Counted from the stretch's first letter, positions 26,243-34,504 are shown. The stretch is 36,020 nt of DNA from Flavobacterium macrobrachii (GCF_014486675.1 NZ_JACTAC010000031.1:1-36020), one strand, 5' to 3'. The notes: generated from the sequence alone by a model not told the origin. Numbers and translations: made by a program.

Positions 26243-26594
26243 TTAGCTAAAATAGGGATTTTTTAATAACAATGCTTCTCGATACAATTTTTAAAACTAC
26301 AAATTAGCATTTGAAGTTTTAAAAACCACTCGAAGTGACGAATTCAGGACGATTTTCCTTTTACTACATACGTCAGTTCGAGTGATTTTCTATTTTAAAA
26401 ACGCCAGTTTTTGAAATAGAAAATTGTATCGAGAACCTTTAGAAGGAAATTCGTTTTTATAACAGCTTCTCGATACAATTTTACTCCATTGCATTGCGTA
26501 AAACCACTCCTTTAGATTTGTTTATTTTAAAAACGTTTTTATTTCAATCAGAAATTAACCCAATCTATTAAAAGAATAATTTAATCGGAATGAA

Positions 26595-27650
26595 TTAGTA
26601 CTTAAACACATGTACACCAATGGCATACCCATAAGCTTTACCTTCTGCATTTTTATATATTCTAATTTTGTTGCAGGCTCTACCCAAGTCAATTTTTGTC
26701 CAAGTTTGACCGCCATCTTTAGTTTCAAAACCGCTGTTCATTGTTCCAACAAAACCATGATTTTCATCTATGAAACCAATACCAAATTCACGCGCACTGG
26801 CATCTTCAACTAAGTTTAGTTCTGTCCATGTTAAACCACCGTCAGTAGTCTTAGCTATTCGTTGTTGTTTAACATTAGGGTCAGGGTTATAAGACTGAAT
26901 GGTGACATAACCAACTTGTTCTGAAGGGAAAGAAACTTTCCAAGTGGTTTCAAATGGTCTATTGGATTGATATACTTTTTTCCATGATTTTCCACCATCT
27001 GTAGTTTTAAGTAGCAACGCATTTGATTTGGTAATATCTTCACTGGTCGCCGCACAAGCTATTCCATTATTTTTATCAAACATTTTAATATCAAACAACA
27101 TTTTAGCCTCTTCATTCATGCTCTGTGATGTCCAAGTCTGACCAGCATCATGTGAAACCATCAAATTAGCTGGACTGCCCACACGACCAACGGCAAACAA
27201 ATGGGTTTTGTAATCAATTTTTCCGTGGTTAATGTATTGCTCTTTAACAATATCTATAGCACAAAGTCCTTTTACATAAGGTCCTTTATAGGAAACGGGA
27301 CTCCATGTTTTTCCGGCATCTTTTGTTTGGTATAAAGGAATGGTATCAGTTACATTTGGAAAATAATCGGTTCCTACTGTGCCAGCAAAACCAATGTTTT
27401 TATCCACAAAAGCAATCGTTCTGAAAAAAGAGCCTTTTTGCTCCAGTTGCTTGTTCCAAGTTTGACCACCATCAGTGGTGTTAAAAATTTTTCCATAACC
27501 GTTTACATACCAACCCGTATTTTCATCTACAAAAGTGATGTCGTCTTGTTTTCCAGGATAGGCTTCTGTTTCTAGCTTTTTCCATGTATTTTCTTGAGCA
27601 TTGGCAAGAGTGTTGAAAAACAAAGCAGTTAAAAAAATTAAATTTTTCAT
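26595..27650 (-). CDS. secreted Asp-box (BNR/YCF48-like) protein
   Basis: The 351-residue protein has a Sec signal peptide (MKNLIFLTALFFNTLANAQ) and at least six Asp-box motifs: TTDGGQTW, TKDAGKTW, SHDAGQTW, TTDGGKSW, TTDGGLTW and TKDGGQTW. They are spaced by segments with FVDENTGW or FVDKNIGF. This predicts a beta-propeller of the sialidase/YCF48-like superfamily. Sialidase catalytic residues are not evident, so an enzyme call is not justified; relatives are often annotated as oxidoreductases or photosystem-stability-like factors without proof. It probably acts in the periplasm or outside the cell. It begins 72 bases after the truncated end of the repeat array. Confidence 0.85.
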   Translation of the reverse strand: MKNLIFLTALFFNTLANAQENTWKKLETEAYPGKQDDITFVDENTGWYVNGYGKIFNTTDGGQTWNKQLEQKGSFFRTIAFVDKNIGFAGTVGTDYFPNVTDTIPLYQTKDAGKTWSPVSYKGPYVKGLCAIDIVKEQYINHGKIDYKTHLFAVGRVGSPANLMVSHDAGQTWTSQSMNEEAKMLFDIKMFDKNNGIACAATSEDITKSNALLLKTTDGGKSWKKVYQSNRPFETTWKVSFPSEQVGYVTIQSYNPDPNVKQQRIAKTTDGGLTWTELNLVEDASAREFGIGFIDENHGFVGTMNSGFETKDGGQTWTKIDLGRACNKIRIYKNAEGKAYGYAIGVHVFKY

Positions 27651-27831
27651 AATAAGTGAAGTTTAAATTACAATTTAAATCATGGATTTTAATTATAATA
27701 GTATAACTTACAGAAAAAATGTTACTCTTTTACTATACAATAATGTTATTCAATTATTAAATTTATTATTACGAAGTATTTGAGTAGATGTAGTATTAAT
27801 TTTTTTTTTATAAATTATGTAATATTATCTT

Positions 27832-27915
27832 CTAAATTATGGTCAAAGTTTCTGGCTTAAAACCAATAAATGAAGCTAAATACAGTAGTAGAATTTCATC
27901 GAATATATTTTGAAA
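27832..27915 (-). pseudogene. remnant of a Crp/Fnr regulator C-terminus
   Basis: Between stop codons TAA (27916-27918) and TAG (27832-27834) this minus-strand frame reads FQNIFDEILL then LYLASFIGFKPETLTII. The matching part of the intact regulator at 29369-29938 reads FPNILNEIPL then QYIASFIGVKPETLSRI. About 27 codons of the recognition helix-turn-helix survive; the sensor domain is gone. It lies just after the HxlR gene. The remaining gap 27651-27831 shows nothing. Confidence 0.7.
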
Positions 27916-27930
27916 TTACTTCATTAAATA

Positions 27931-28335
27931 TTATTTAAGTTTAGATTCTCTATATTTAATTATTTCCTCTCCATTTTCATTTGCCCAATCAATAATATAT
28001 TTCATTTGGTTCATTAAACTTATTCCAAGAGATGTTAATTCATATTCTACTCTTGGCGGCACTTCAGGAAATACTTTTCTATTAACTAACCCATCGGCTT
28101 CTAGATTTCGTAAGGTAACAGTTAACATTCGTTGCGATACATCGCCAATGCGCTGTTTGAGTTCATTAAATCGCATTTTTCCATAACCGCCTAATGCATA
28201 AATGGCCAATAATGTCCATTTGTCGCTAATTCTTGCGATAATATCTCTTACAGGACATATGCCATCGCGTGATGAATTGGCAAGTTCAAAAATATTTTGA
28301 AAATTTTTATCTGTTACAATCTCTTTATTTTCCAT
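27931..28335 (-). CDS. HxlR family transcriptional regulator
   Basis: This 134-residue winged helix-turn-helix protein has the HxlR signature CPVRDIIARISDKWTLLAIYAL (Cys27 start), the RFNELKQRIGDVSQRMLTVTLRNLEADGLV recognition region and the RKVFPEVPPRVEYELTSLG wing. In relatives such as YodB and QorR a cysteine at this place senses oxidants or electrophiles. It is divergent from an NAD(P)H-binding oxidoreductase, the same arrangement as qorB/ytfH in E. coli, and very probably represses that gene and itself. Confidence 0.93.
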   Translation of the reverse strand: MENKEIVTDKNFQNIFELANSSRDGICPVRDIIARISDKWTLLAIYALGGYGKMRFNELKQRIGDVSQRMLTVTLRNLEADGLVNRKVFPEVPPRVEYELTSLGISLMNQMKYIIDWANENGEEIIKYRESKLK

Positions 28336-28377
28336 AATAGTTACATCAATGTTATCTAGTTATTCGTCTGTACCCTC

Positions 28378-28426
28378 TTGTATATTCAATAGTTACTATT
28401 TAATTTTGGGTTATCAAAAGTAACTA
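28378..28426. promoter_or_regulatory. divergent promoters inside an HxlR-type operator
   Basis: For the oxidoreductase, TTG (28378-28380), 20 bases, TAATTTTG (28401-28408). For the HxlR gene, TACTTTTG on the minus strand (28415-28422). A perfect inverted repeat, TAGTTACT (28390-28397) and AGTAACTA (28419-28426), brackets both -7 boxes. A third half-site, ATAGTTAC, is near 28337. The TACT/AGTA arms resemble sites reported for YodB-type HxlR proteins. Confidence 0.7.
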
Positions 28427-28449
28427 ATATAAATTTAATAAAAAGTAAA

Positions 28450-29304
28450 ATGGGTAAAATTTTTGTAACTGGCGCAACGGGAACCAATGGTAAAGCTTTA
28501 GTAAAAAAGCTAACAGAAAGAAAAATAGATTTTGTTGTTGGTAGCCGAAATGTAGAAAAAGCAAAAGAAGTTTTTGGCAAAGAAGTTCAAATTAGAACAT
28601 TTGATTTTTCTGATGCTTCAACTTTCGAAAATTCGTTAAAAGGTATCGATAAAGTCTTTTTATTAGGTCCACCATTGCAATTAAAAGTTGATGAATTGAT
28701 AATACCTTTCTTAGATTTTATAAAAAAACAAGGCATCAATAGAATTGTTTATTTTTCTGCTTTAGCTTCGGATAAAATGGGAAGTCAATTGGATTTTCAC
28801 ACCAAAATAGAGCAAAAACTTAAAAATGAAAACTACGATTATACGATTTTGCAACCTTCATTTTTCAGTCAAAATTTTAAAAATTATGAATTTGAAAACA
28901 TCAATGAACGAAATATTGTTTTTATGCCAGCTGGAGAAGGAAAAGTTGGTTTTGTTGATGTAGAAGATATTGCAACTGTAGCTGTTGAAACATTAATTTC
29001 TGATGAGCATTCTAAAAAAGTTTATCGATTAACTGGACCTGAGTTGCTTTCCTACTTTGATGCAGCAGCTATTATTTCTGAGGTTTTAAGTAAAGAAATA
29101 CATTATCCAAATCCTTCGCCCGAAATTTTCAAACAAGTTTTAGAAACTTCTGGTGCGCCGACATTTGTTGGAGATTATCTTACGGATGTTTATCAAATTA
29201 TAGCCAAAAGCGAAGTTAATTTATTGACTGACGATGTGTTTTTAGTAACTGGAAAAAAACCAACAACTTTAAAAGAAGTTCTTGAAAGAGATTTTAAAAA
29301 TTAA
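28450..29304 (+). CDS. NmrA-like NAD(P)H-binding oxidoreductase
   Basis: The 284-residue protein has an atypical short-chain dehydrogenase Rossmann fold: GATGTNG (8-14) for dinucleotide binding, VVGSRN after strand 2, and the QPSFFSQNF and FVDVEDIATVAVETL stretches of the NmrA/YtfG group. Relatives include quinone oxidoreductase QorB. It probably reduces a quinone-like or other electrophile with NADPH in the cytoplasm. Its promoter sits inside an operator shared with the HxlR gene, so induction by such compounds is expected. Confidence 0.9.
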   Translation: MGKIFVTGATGTNGKALVKKLTERKIDFVVGSRNVEKAKEVFGKEVQIRTFDFSDASTFENSLKGIDKVFLLGPPLQLKVDELIIPFLDFIKKQGINRIVYFSALASDKMGSQLDFHTKIEQKLKNENYDYTILQPSFFSQNFKNYEFENINERNIVFMPAGEGKVGFVDVEDIATVAVETLISDEHSKKVYRLTGPELLSYFDAAAIISEVLSKEIHYPNPSPEIFKQVLETSGAPTFVGDYLTDVYQIIAKSEVNLLTDDVFLVTGKKPTTLKEVLERDFKN

Positions 29305-29327
29305 TTTGTTTTAAACTTTAATTCAAT

Positions 29328-29361
29328 AAAAAAAGTCAAATCGATTGGTTTGACTTTTTTT
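29328..29361. terminator. bidirectional terminator
   Basis: AAAAAAAGTCAAA (29328-29340) and TTTGACTTTTTTT (29349-29361) form a perfect 13-base stem with an 8-base loop, between the convergent oxidoreductase and Crp/Fnr genes. Confidence 0.85.
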
Positions 29362-29368
29362 ATATAAG

Positions 29369-29938
29369 TTATTGATTATTTTTCTTCCTAATTCTGCTCA
29401 ACGTTTCTGGTTTAACGCCAATAAAAGAAGCAATATATTGCAATGGAATTTCGTTCAGTATATTTGGAAATTCCGCAATTAAATCAGTATACCGTTTACT
29501 TTGTGAGTCTAAAATAAAGGAAACTTGTCTTTTTGAACTTTTCATGTAAATATGCTCGTATAATTTCAAAAACAACCTCCTGATATTTGGGCTTGTTTCC
29601 AATAATTGTTCAATTTTGACAAAATTTGCTTTATAACAATCGCAATCGTTCAAGGCCTGAATATTTAAGAATGTGGGCGTTACTTTTCGTATCGAAAACA
29701 ATTCGGCATAAATACATGGAGCGTATAAAAACTTTGAGGTAAACTCTTCACCATCTTTAAGATGATAAACCCTGAATGTTCCTTTGTTAAAGAAAAACAA
29801 ATCTTTTACATACGTTCCTGAAACCAATACATGATCCATTTTTTTCACCCTTACTGGTTCAAATAAATCTTTCAAGTCAGTCATTTCTTTATCCGTCAAT
29901 GTTGCAAATTGAGACGTAAATGCTTTAAAATTCTCCAT
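29369..29938 (-). CDS. Crp/Fnr family regulator, second of a tandem pair
   Basis: The 189-residue protein has an N-terminal cyclic-nucleotide-binding-like beta-roll (VRVKKMDHVLVSGTYVKDLFFFNKGTFRVYHLKDGEE, about 30-66). A dimer helix and a C-terminal recognition motif follow, with YIASFIGVKPETLSRIRKK as the final helix. There is no Fnr iron-sulphur cysteine cluster, and the cAMP-contacting residues of true Crp are not evident, so the ligand is unknown. It begins one base after the stop of its paralogue, so they are co-transcribed and may form heterodimers. Confidence 0.92.
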   Translation of the reverse strand: MENFKAFTSQFATLTDKEMTDLKDLFEPVRVKKMDHVLVSGTYVKDLFFFNKGTFRVYHLKDGEEFTSKFLYAPCIYAELFSIRKVTPTFLNIQALNDCDCYKANFVKIEQLLETSPNIRRLFLKLYEHIYMKSSKRQVSFILDSQSKRYTDLIAEFPNILNEIPLQYIASFIGVKPETLSRIRKKNNQ

Positions 29939-29939
29939 G

Positions 29940-30518
29940 TTATAGTTCTTTAAAAATGCGTGCTTTAATTCTACTTAAAGTTTCAGGTTTGATACCCAAA
30001 TAGGAAGCAATATAGCGTTGCGGAATTTCGGCAATCACTTTTGGTCGTTCACCAAATAATTTAATGTAACGTTCTTGTGGTGTATCAAAAATGAAGGAAT
30101 GCTGGCGTGCCATACCAAAAAGATACAAATGTTCAAGAAATTTAAAAAACACCGACTCAATTGTTGGATATCGATCAATCAACGCATCTAATTCGGAAAA
30201 ATTAGCTATCATCCCAGTACAATTTTTTAGTGCTTGAACATTCATTTTGGTTGGAACAGTACCTCTCACAGCTATTAAATCGGTAACTATTGTTGGACCA
30301 AAATAAAAATGAGTAGTTATTTCTTCATTTTCTTTATTATAATATCCTCGCATAACACCATCATTTATGTAATAAATACTGGAAACCATTTCGCCTTCTA
30401 AAAAAAGATGGTCTAGTTTTTTAATGGTTAATGGTTTGAATATTGCAATAAAAGCATCCATCTCTTGGTCGGTCAACTTTTCAAACCTTGATAAAAATAG
30501 TCTTAAATTATCGTTCAT
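29940..30518 (-). CDS. Crp/Fnr family regulator, first of a tandem pair
   Basis: This 192-residue paralogue shares the layout of its neighbour: beta-roll (IKKLDHLFLEGEMVSSIYYINDGVMRGYYNKENEE), central helix and C-terminal YIASYLGIKPETLSRIKARI. Many Flavobacteria carry such pairs of ligand-unknown Crp-like regulators. It lies 95 bases upstream of the start of transcription direction shared with the TonB receptor gene, whose start is at 32998; the receptor gene ends before it, so read-through from the receptor into the regulators is possible. No TAnnTTTG box is visible in front of it. Confidence 0.92.
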   Translation of the reverse strand: MNDNLRLFLSRFEKLTDQEMDAFIAIFKPLTIKKLDHLFLEGEMVSSIYYINDGVMRGYYNKENEEITTHFYFGPTIVTDLIAVRGTVPTKMNVQALKNCTGMIANFSELDALIDRYPTIESVFFKFLEHLYLFGMARQHSFIFDTPQERYIKLFGERPKVIAEIPQRYIASYLGIKPETLSRIKARIFKEL

Positions 30519-30613
30519 CTTTTTTCTTTTATGAATGTAAAGTTAAAAAAATAGAGTTTGATTAGTATTTTACTACCAGCAAACTCTAAAATCAAACATG
30601 AAACTAACGGTTT

Positions 30614-32998
30614 TTAAAATTGAAATCTATAACCAAAGTCGGGTTGAAATCCAATTTGGTCAATTTGATTCACTTGTTGTGTTACTCTGTTAAAATCTCT
30701 TGAAAACACATTGCTGTTGTCGGTAATGTTTTGTAAATCAACATAAAACTGGTGCGAACGCTTCTTCTTTTTACTATTGAATTTAAAGCCAAATTTCAAA
30801 TCCAATCGCAAATAAGCGTCATATTGTTCACTATAAGCATTGGCATCATCTCTTATCTCATAGCCAGCTGCTTGAGATGCGGCTAAATCAACTGGTGTGT
30901 AATATCTTCCGCCAGCAGTAGTAAATTTTGTATTGATACTAAAAATATTCTTTTTGGCTTTTCCAATTTTGAATTCTTTACCCGCCAAGGCATTGATGAC
31001 ATACCCATTATTAAAAGGTGAATTTCTTTCAATCCCATCACTACCAGTATATTTGCTTTCAAAAAGAGAAGTAGTAAAAAGTAAATTATAGCCTTTGCTA
31101 AAGAATTTTTCCAAAGTAAATTCCACACCTTGATTAAAACCTGTTCCCGTGCTCACAAGAGAATTTTTATCAACTGTAAAACCAAAACTCGCACCTTCGG
31201 TGAGTGAAGAATATCCTGATGGTGTTTTTTCTACAGCTGCTTTATCAATATCTTGGTAATACACCTCTACTTTAGCTCTCCATTTGTCGGCAAAGCGCAA
31301 ATCATATCCAATTACGTAATGAGCACTTCTTGTCAAATCTAAGTTTTTGTTACTTTGAACTAGGTTTCCACCTATGTTTTCATTTAAAAATAATAGTGGT
31401 GCAGTAACATTCTGATGGTGCAATCCATAACCAATATTCACAGAGCTTTTATTATTGATGGCATAAGTCAAAGCTGTTCTGGGTTCGAAAACAAACTCTT
31501 CATTCAACGAAAAGTACTGTCCATGTAAACCAGCATTGAAGGTTAGTTTTTCAGTCAAACGAAATTGTCCCATGGCATACGGTTGAATAATAGAGTAGGA
31601 GCCATCATTATCAATCAAATTCACAAAATCAGGTTGTCCGTCGCCATCGTTATCATCTTGTTTGTCTCTATCGTTCAATTTGTTTTCTAATGAAAAGTTT
31701 TCATATAATAAACCACTTCTAAAAGTAATTTTCTTAGAAATTTTAGAGTTAAAAAGTGTAGAAAACGTTATTCTATTCTCGGTATTATCTACTTCGGTAA
31801 ATCGAAGTTTAAACTCTGTTGGCGTATCCAAATTAAAATAACGGTCTTCCTCATAAGTATTACCCGAAGTAGAAGCACTGAATACCGTTTTCAAATAGGA
31901 TTTTGAACCAATATCAATGGTATGTTTCAATCCAACAACGCCAAAATTAGAAGTTACAAAAGCATCCTCATCGCGAGTAGCGAATAAATCATCGCTCGAT
32001 AATTCTACATCATCACCAATCAAATCAATGTTGGAATTTCCTAAAATCCCAAATACCGAGAGATTACCTAACTTTCCTTTTCCAAAATCTAGGTTAAAGG
32101 AAATGTCATTATAATTGGGTTGTGCTGCTGTTCCAGCTAGTCCTAATACACCAACGATGCCATAGCGACCAGCCACCAAAAACGAACCTCCTTTTTTACC
32201 CATCGGACCTTCCGCCATTAGTTCAGCTCCGGGAAAGGCAGCAACACCAGCGGAGTATTCATATTCTTTATTGTTTCCTTTACGTAAACCTAAATCAAAA
32301 ACACCACCAATGGCATTACCATATTCCGCAGGAAACGCTGAGGTGATAAAATCAGAGTTAGCCAACAAATTAGGATTCAATGCCGAAACGGGACTTCCTG
32401 TTGTTCCTAAGGTGGCAAAATGATTCGGACTTGGAATAGGAATACCTTCCAATCGCCATAATAAACCAGTAGGTGAATTTCCACGAACTACAATATCGTT
32501 TCTACTATCATCAGCTGTAGAAACACCCGCAAAGTTAGACGCCAATCGCGCCACATCACTTCGTCCGCCAGCATAACGGTTTACTTCTTCGGGAGAAAAT
32601 TGTCGGACAGAAACAGCAGCTAATTTATTGATGGATTTTGCTTTATTGTTACCATCACTTACAATGACTACTTCGTCTAGGGTATCAAATTTTTCGATTA
32701 GTGCTACGGAAAGAATAACCTCTTTTCCTGTAGTAACATCAATATCAGGCACCGTTGAACTTTCATAACCCAAATAACTCACGCGAATAGTTTGTCGACC
32801 CAAAGGAACATTTAGCAATTCAAAATTTCCTCTTTCATCCGTGTTTGTGCTGTTACTTGGATCGCTGACTAATTCGATGGTAGCACCCACAATACTTTTT
32901 TCCGATTGTTTATCGGTTATTGTTCCGCGAATGACACCTGTTTGTGCAAAAGAACTCCAACTTACTAACAATAAGCATACAATAACTAGTTTTTTCAT
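30614..32998 (-). CDS. TonB-dependent receptor
   Basis: The 794-residue protein has a signal peptide (MKKLVIVCLLLVSWSSFAQ) and a carboxypeptidase-regulatory-like domain (GVIRGTITDKQSEKSIVGATIEL, about 21-105). The plug domain follows, with VRGNSPTGLLWRLEGIPIP, and then a long barrel ending in the aromatic FGYRFQF expected for BAM-assembled proteins. A calcium-like acidic loop, DRDKQDDNDGDGQPD, is seen about 445-459. It imports an unknown ligand across the outer membrane using TonB energy. No SusD partner follows, so it is not a classic polysaccharide locus; the Crp-like pair downstream may or may not be related. Confidence 0.94.
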   Translation of the reverse strand: MKKLVIVCLLLVSWSSFAQTGVIRGTITDKQSEKSIVGATIELVSDPSNSTNTDERGNFELLNVPLGRQTIRVSYLGYESSTVPDIDVTTGKEVILSVALIEKFDTLDEVVIVSDGNNKAKSINKLAAVSVRQFSPEEVNRYAGGRSDVARLASNFAGVSTADDSRNDIVVRGNSPTGLLWRLEGIPIPSPNHFATLGTTGSPVSALNPNLLANSDFITSAFPAEYGNAIGGVFDLGLRKGNNKEYEYSAGVAAFPGAELMAEGPMGKKGGSFLVAGRYGIVGVLGLAGTAAQPNYNDISFNLDFGKGKLGNLSVFGILGNSNIDLIGDDVELSSDDLFATRDEDAFVTSNFGVVGLKHTIDIGSKSYLKTVFSASTSGNTYEEDRYFNLDTPTEFKLRFTEVDNTENRITFSTLFNSKISKKITFRSGLLYENFSLENKLNDRDKQDDNDGDGQPDFVNLIDNDGSYSIIQPYAMGQFRLTEKLTFNAGLHGQYFSLNEEFVFEPRTALTYAINNKSSVNIGYGLHHQNVTAPLLFLNENIGGNLVQSNKNLDLTRSAHYVIGYDLRFADKWRAKVEVYYQDIDKAAVEKTPSGYSSLTEGASFGFTVDKNSLVSTGTGFNQGVEFTLEKFFSKGYNLLFTTSLFESKYTGSDGIERNSPFNNGYVINALAGKEFKIGKAKKNIFSINTKFTTAGGRYYTPVDLAASQAAGYEIRDDANAYSEQYDAYLRLDLKFGFKFNSKKKKRSHQFYVDLQNITDNSNVFSRDFNRVTQQVNQIDQIGFQPDFGYRFQF

Positions 32999-33020
32999 CT
33001 TTGGTTGTTTTTATTTTTGA

Positions 33021-33028
33021 CAAATTTA
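33021..33028 (-). promoter_or_regulatory. -7 element of the TonB receptor gene
   Basis: TAAATTTG on the minus strand fits TAnnTTTG, 22 bases before the ATG. The nearest TTTG upstream (33056-33059) is 27 bases away, too far for a standard -33 box. Confidence 0.4.
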
Positions 33029-33106
33029 TTTTAACCTCTTTGTCTGAAAATTGACCAAAGTCAATAAAATAGTTTTTCACTTTTCTAAATTCACCTAAAT
33101 TTATTA

Positions 33107-33344
33107 AAACAAATCTAAAGGAGTGATTTTTTGTTTTAAAAACGCTAGTTTTTAATTTATAAAATAGTATCGAGAACCTTCAGAAGGATATAATCGCTTC
33201 TCGATACAATTTTACTCCATTGCATTACGTAAAACCACTCGAAGTGACGTACTGAGGACGATTTCACTTTTACTACATACGCCAGTTTTTGAAATAGAAA
33301 ATAGACCCGAGGCAAAGCCGAACGGAGCGCAGCTAATCGAGAAC
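33107..33344. repeat. solo copy of the palindromic repeat family
   Basis: This is the same repeat as the 23.6-26.5 kb array, same orientation. It starts with AAACAAATCTAAAGGAGTG and a hairpin C, a right end at 33166-33180, a linker, and a new left end GCTTCTCGATACAATTTT at 33196. The second unit lacks the DNA between two ACG triplets, so half of hairpin B is fused to half of hairpin C (CATACGCCAG); the long right end follows. It carries no GIY-YIG gene, showing that the repeats also exist alone. Confidence 0.9.
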
Positions 33345-33425
33345 GCTTAGAAAGTTTACTAACAATTGTTGATAATTTTCAAAGAGTAAAATTCATAATC
33401 ACCAATTTCCAAACCTTGAAAATAC

Positions 33426-33433
33426 TACATTTG
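33426..33433 (+). promoter_or_regulatory. guaC -7 element
   Basis: TACATTTG fits TAnnTTTG, 22 bases before the guaC ATG; no well-spaced -33 TTG. Confidence 0.4.
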
Positions 33434-33455
33434 AATACCACCAAACATAGTAATT

Positions 33456-34499
33456 ATGAGAATTGAAACCGAACTAAAACTGGGCTTTAAAGACGTTATG
33501 ATACGTCCAAAACGTTCTACTTTAAACAGCCGAGCGCAAGTATCATTGGAACGCGAATTCAAATTCAAACACAGCACACTAACTTGGACAGGAATTCCCA
33601 TTATGGCAGCCAATATGGATACCGTTGGAACATTTGAAATGGCAGTAGCTTTGGCTAAGGAAAAACTGTTTTCCTGTATTCACAAACATTATTCGGTGGA
33701 AGAATGGAGCAGTTTTCTTCAAAAAGCGCCAGCAGAAATCGTTAATTATATAGCGGTTAGTACAGGAACAGGAAAACAAGATTTTAAGAAACTAGCCGAA
33801 ATCATGGAGCTCAATTCGGAGTTGAAATTCATCTGTATTGATGTAGCTAATGGTTATTCGGAGCATTTTGTAAACTTCTTAAAACAAGCACGTAAGCAAT
33901 ACCTAAATAAAGTAATCATTGCAGGTAATGTAGTTACTGGTGAAATGGTAGAAGAACTTCTATTAGAAGGTGCAGATATTGTAAAAGTAGGTATTGGTCC
34001 GGGTTCGGTTTGTACTACTAGAGTGAAAACAGGCGTTGGTTATCCACAACTTTCTGCCATAATCGAATGTGCCGATGCAGCTCACGGTTTAGGCGGACAT
34101 ATTATCAGCGATGGCGGTTGTGCCATTCCTGGCGATGTAGCTAAGGCATTTGGTGCTGGAGCCGATTTTGTAATGCTTGGCGGAATGCTTGCCGGACATG
34201 CCGAAAGCGGTGGCGAATTGATAGAAGAAAACGGTAAAAAGTACAAACAATTCTACGGCATGAGCTCTGAAATAGCGATGAAAAAGCACGTTGGTGGCGT
34301 TGCAGAATATCGCGCTAGCGAAGGCAAGACAGTAAAAGTAGCTTTCAAAGGCGATGTTATTGATACGTTACAAGACATTTTGGGTGGATTACGAAGTACT
34401 TGTACTTATGTTGGTGCATCCAAACTAAAAGAACTCACCAAGCGAACCACATTCATCCGCGTAACCGAACAAGAAAATACGGTTTTCGGGAAGTTATAG
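33456..34499 (+). CDS. guaC: GMP reductase
   Basis: The 347-residue protein is an IMPDH/GMPR-family TIM barrel without CBS domains. It begins [20 protein letters not shown], with the catalytic Cys at 186 in [20 protein letters not shown] and the phosphate-binding [20 protein letters not shown]. The short loop and [10 protein letters not shown] flap fit GMP reductase rather than IMP dehydrogenase. It converts GMP to IMP with NADPH, returning guanine nucleotides to the common purine pool. Length equals that of well-studied GuaC proteins. It has a short leader and a solo repeat element upstream. Confidence 0.96.
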   Translation: MRIETELKLGFKDVMIRPKRSTLNSRAQVSLEREFKFKHSTLTWTGIPIMAANMDTVGTFEMAVALAKEKLFSCIHKHYSVEEWSSFLQKAPAEIVNYIAVSTGTGKQDFKKLAEIMELNSELKFICIDVANGYSEHFVNFLKQARKQYLNKVIIAGNVVTGEMVEELLLEGADIVKVGIGPGSVCTTRVKTGVGYPQLSAIIECADAAHGLGGHIISDGGCAIPGDVAKAFGAGADFVMLGGMLAGHAESGGELIEENGKKYKQFYGMSSEIAMKKHVGGVAEYRASEGKTVKVAFKGDVIDTLQDILGGLRSTCTYVGASKLKELTKRTTFIRVTEQENTVFGKL

Positions 34500-34504
34500 C
34501 TAAC

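Larger units (their letters stand above)
23599..26523. repeat. array of about 13 palindromic units with two GIY-YIG genes
   Basis: Units begin with GCTTCTCGATACAATTTT at 23615 (one base changed), 23822, 24030, 24238, 24430, 24921, 25113, 25334, 25515, 25692, 25860, 26274 and 26465; the spacing is 168-221 bases where no gene intervenes. Each full unit has hairpin B, CACTCGAAGTGACG with CGTCAGTTCGAGTG (13 of 14 pairs). Next comes hairpin C, ATTTTCTATTTTAAAAAC with GTTTTTGAAATAGAAAAT around GCCA (18 pairs). The right end is either TTGTATCGAGAACC or a longer GACCCGAGGCAAAGCCG...ATCGAGAACC form. Two loop types alternate: ACTCCATTGCATTRCGT (units 1-3, 9-11, 13) and a hairpin-forming AAAACTACAAATTGG type (units 4-8, 12). 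The last unit stops after CCACTC. Open frames such as 25364-25642 are made of repeat DNA and are not genes. Confidence 0.93.

Noticed and set aside
23599..26523. CRISPR array
   Set aside because: Units are about 190 bases with long palindromes and no short unique spacers; no cas gene is present.
30614..32998. SusC-type polysaccharide receptor
   Set aside because: No SusD-like gene follows, and the length (794 residues) is shorter than typical SusC proteins.
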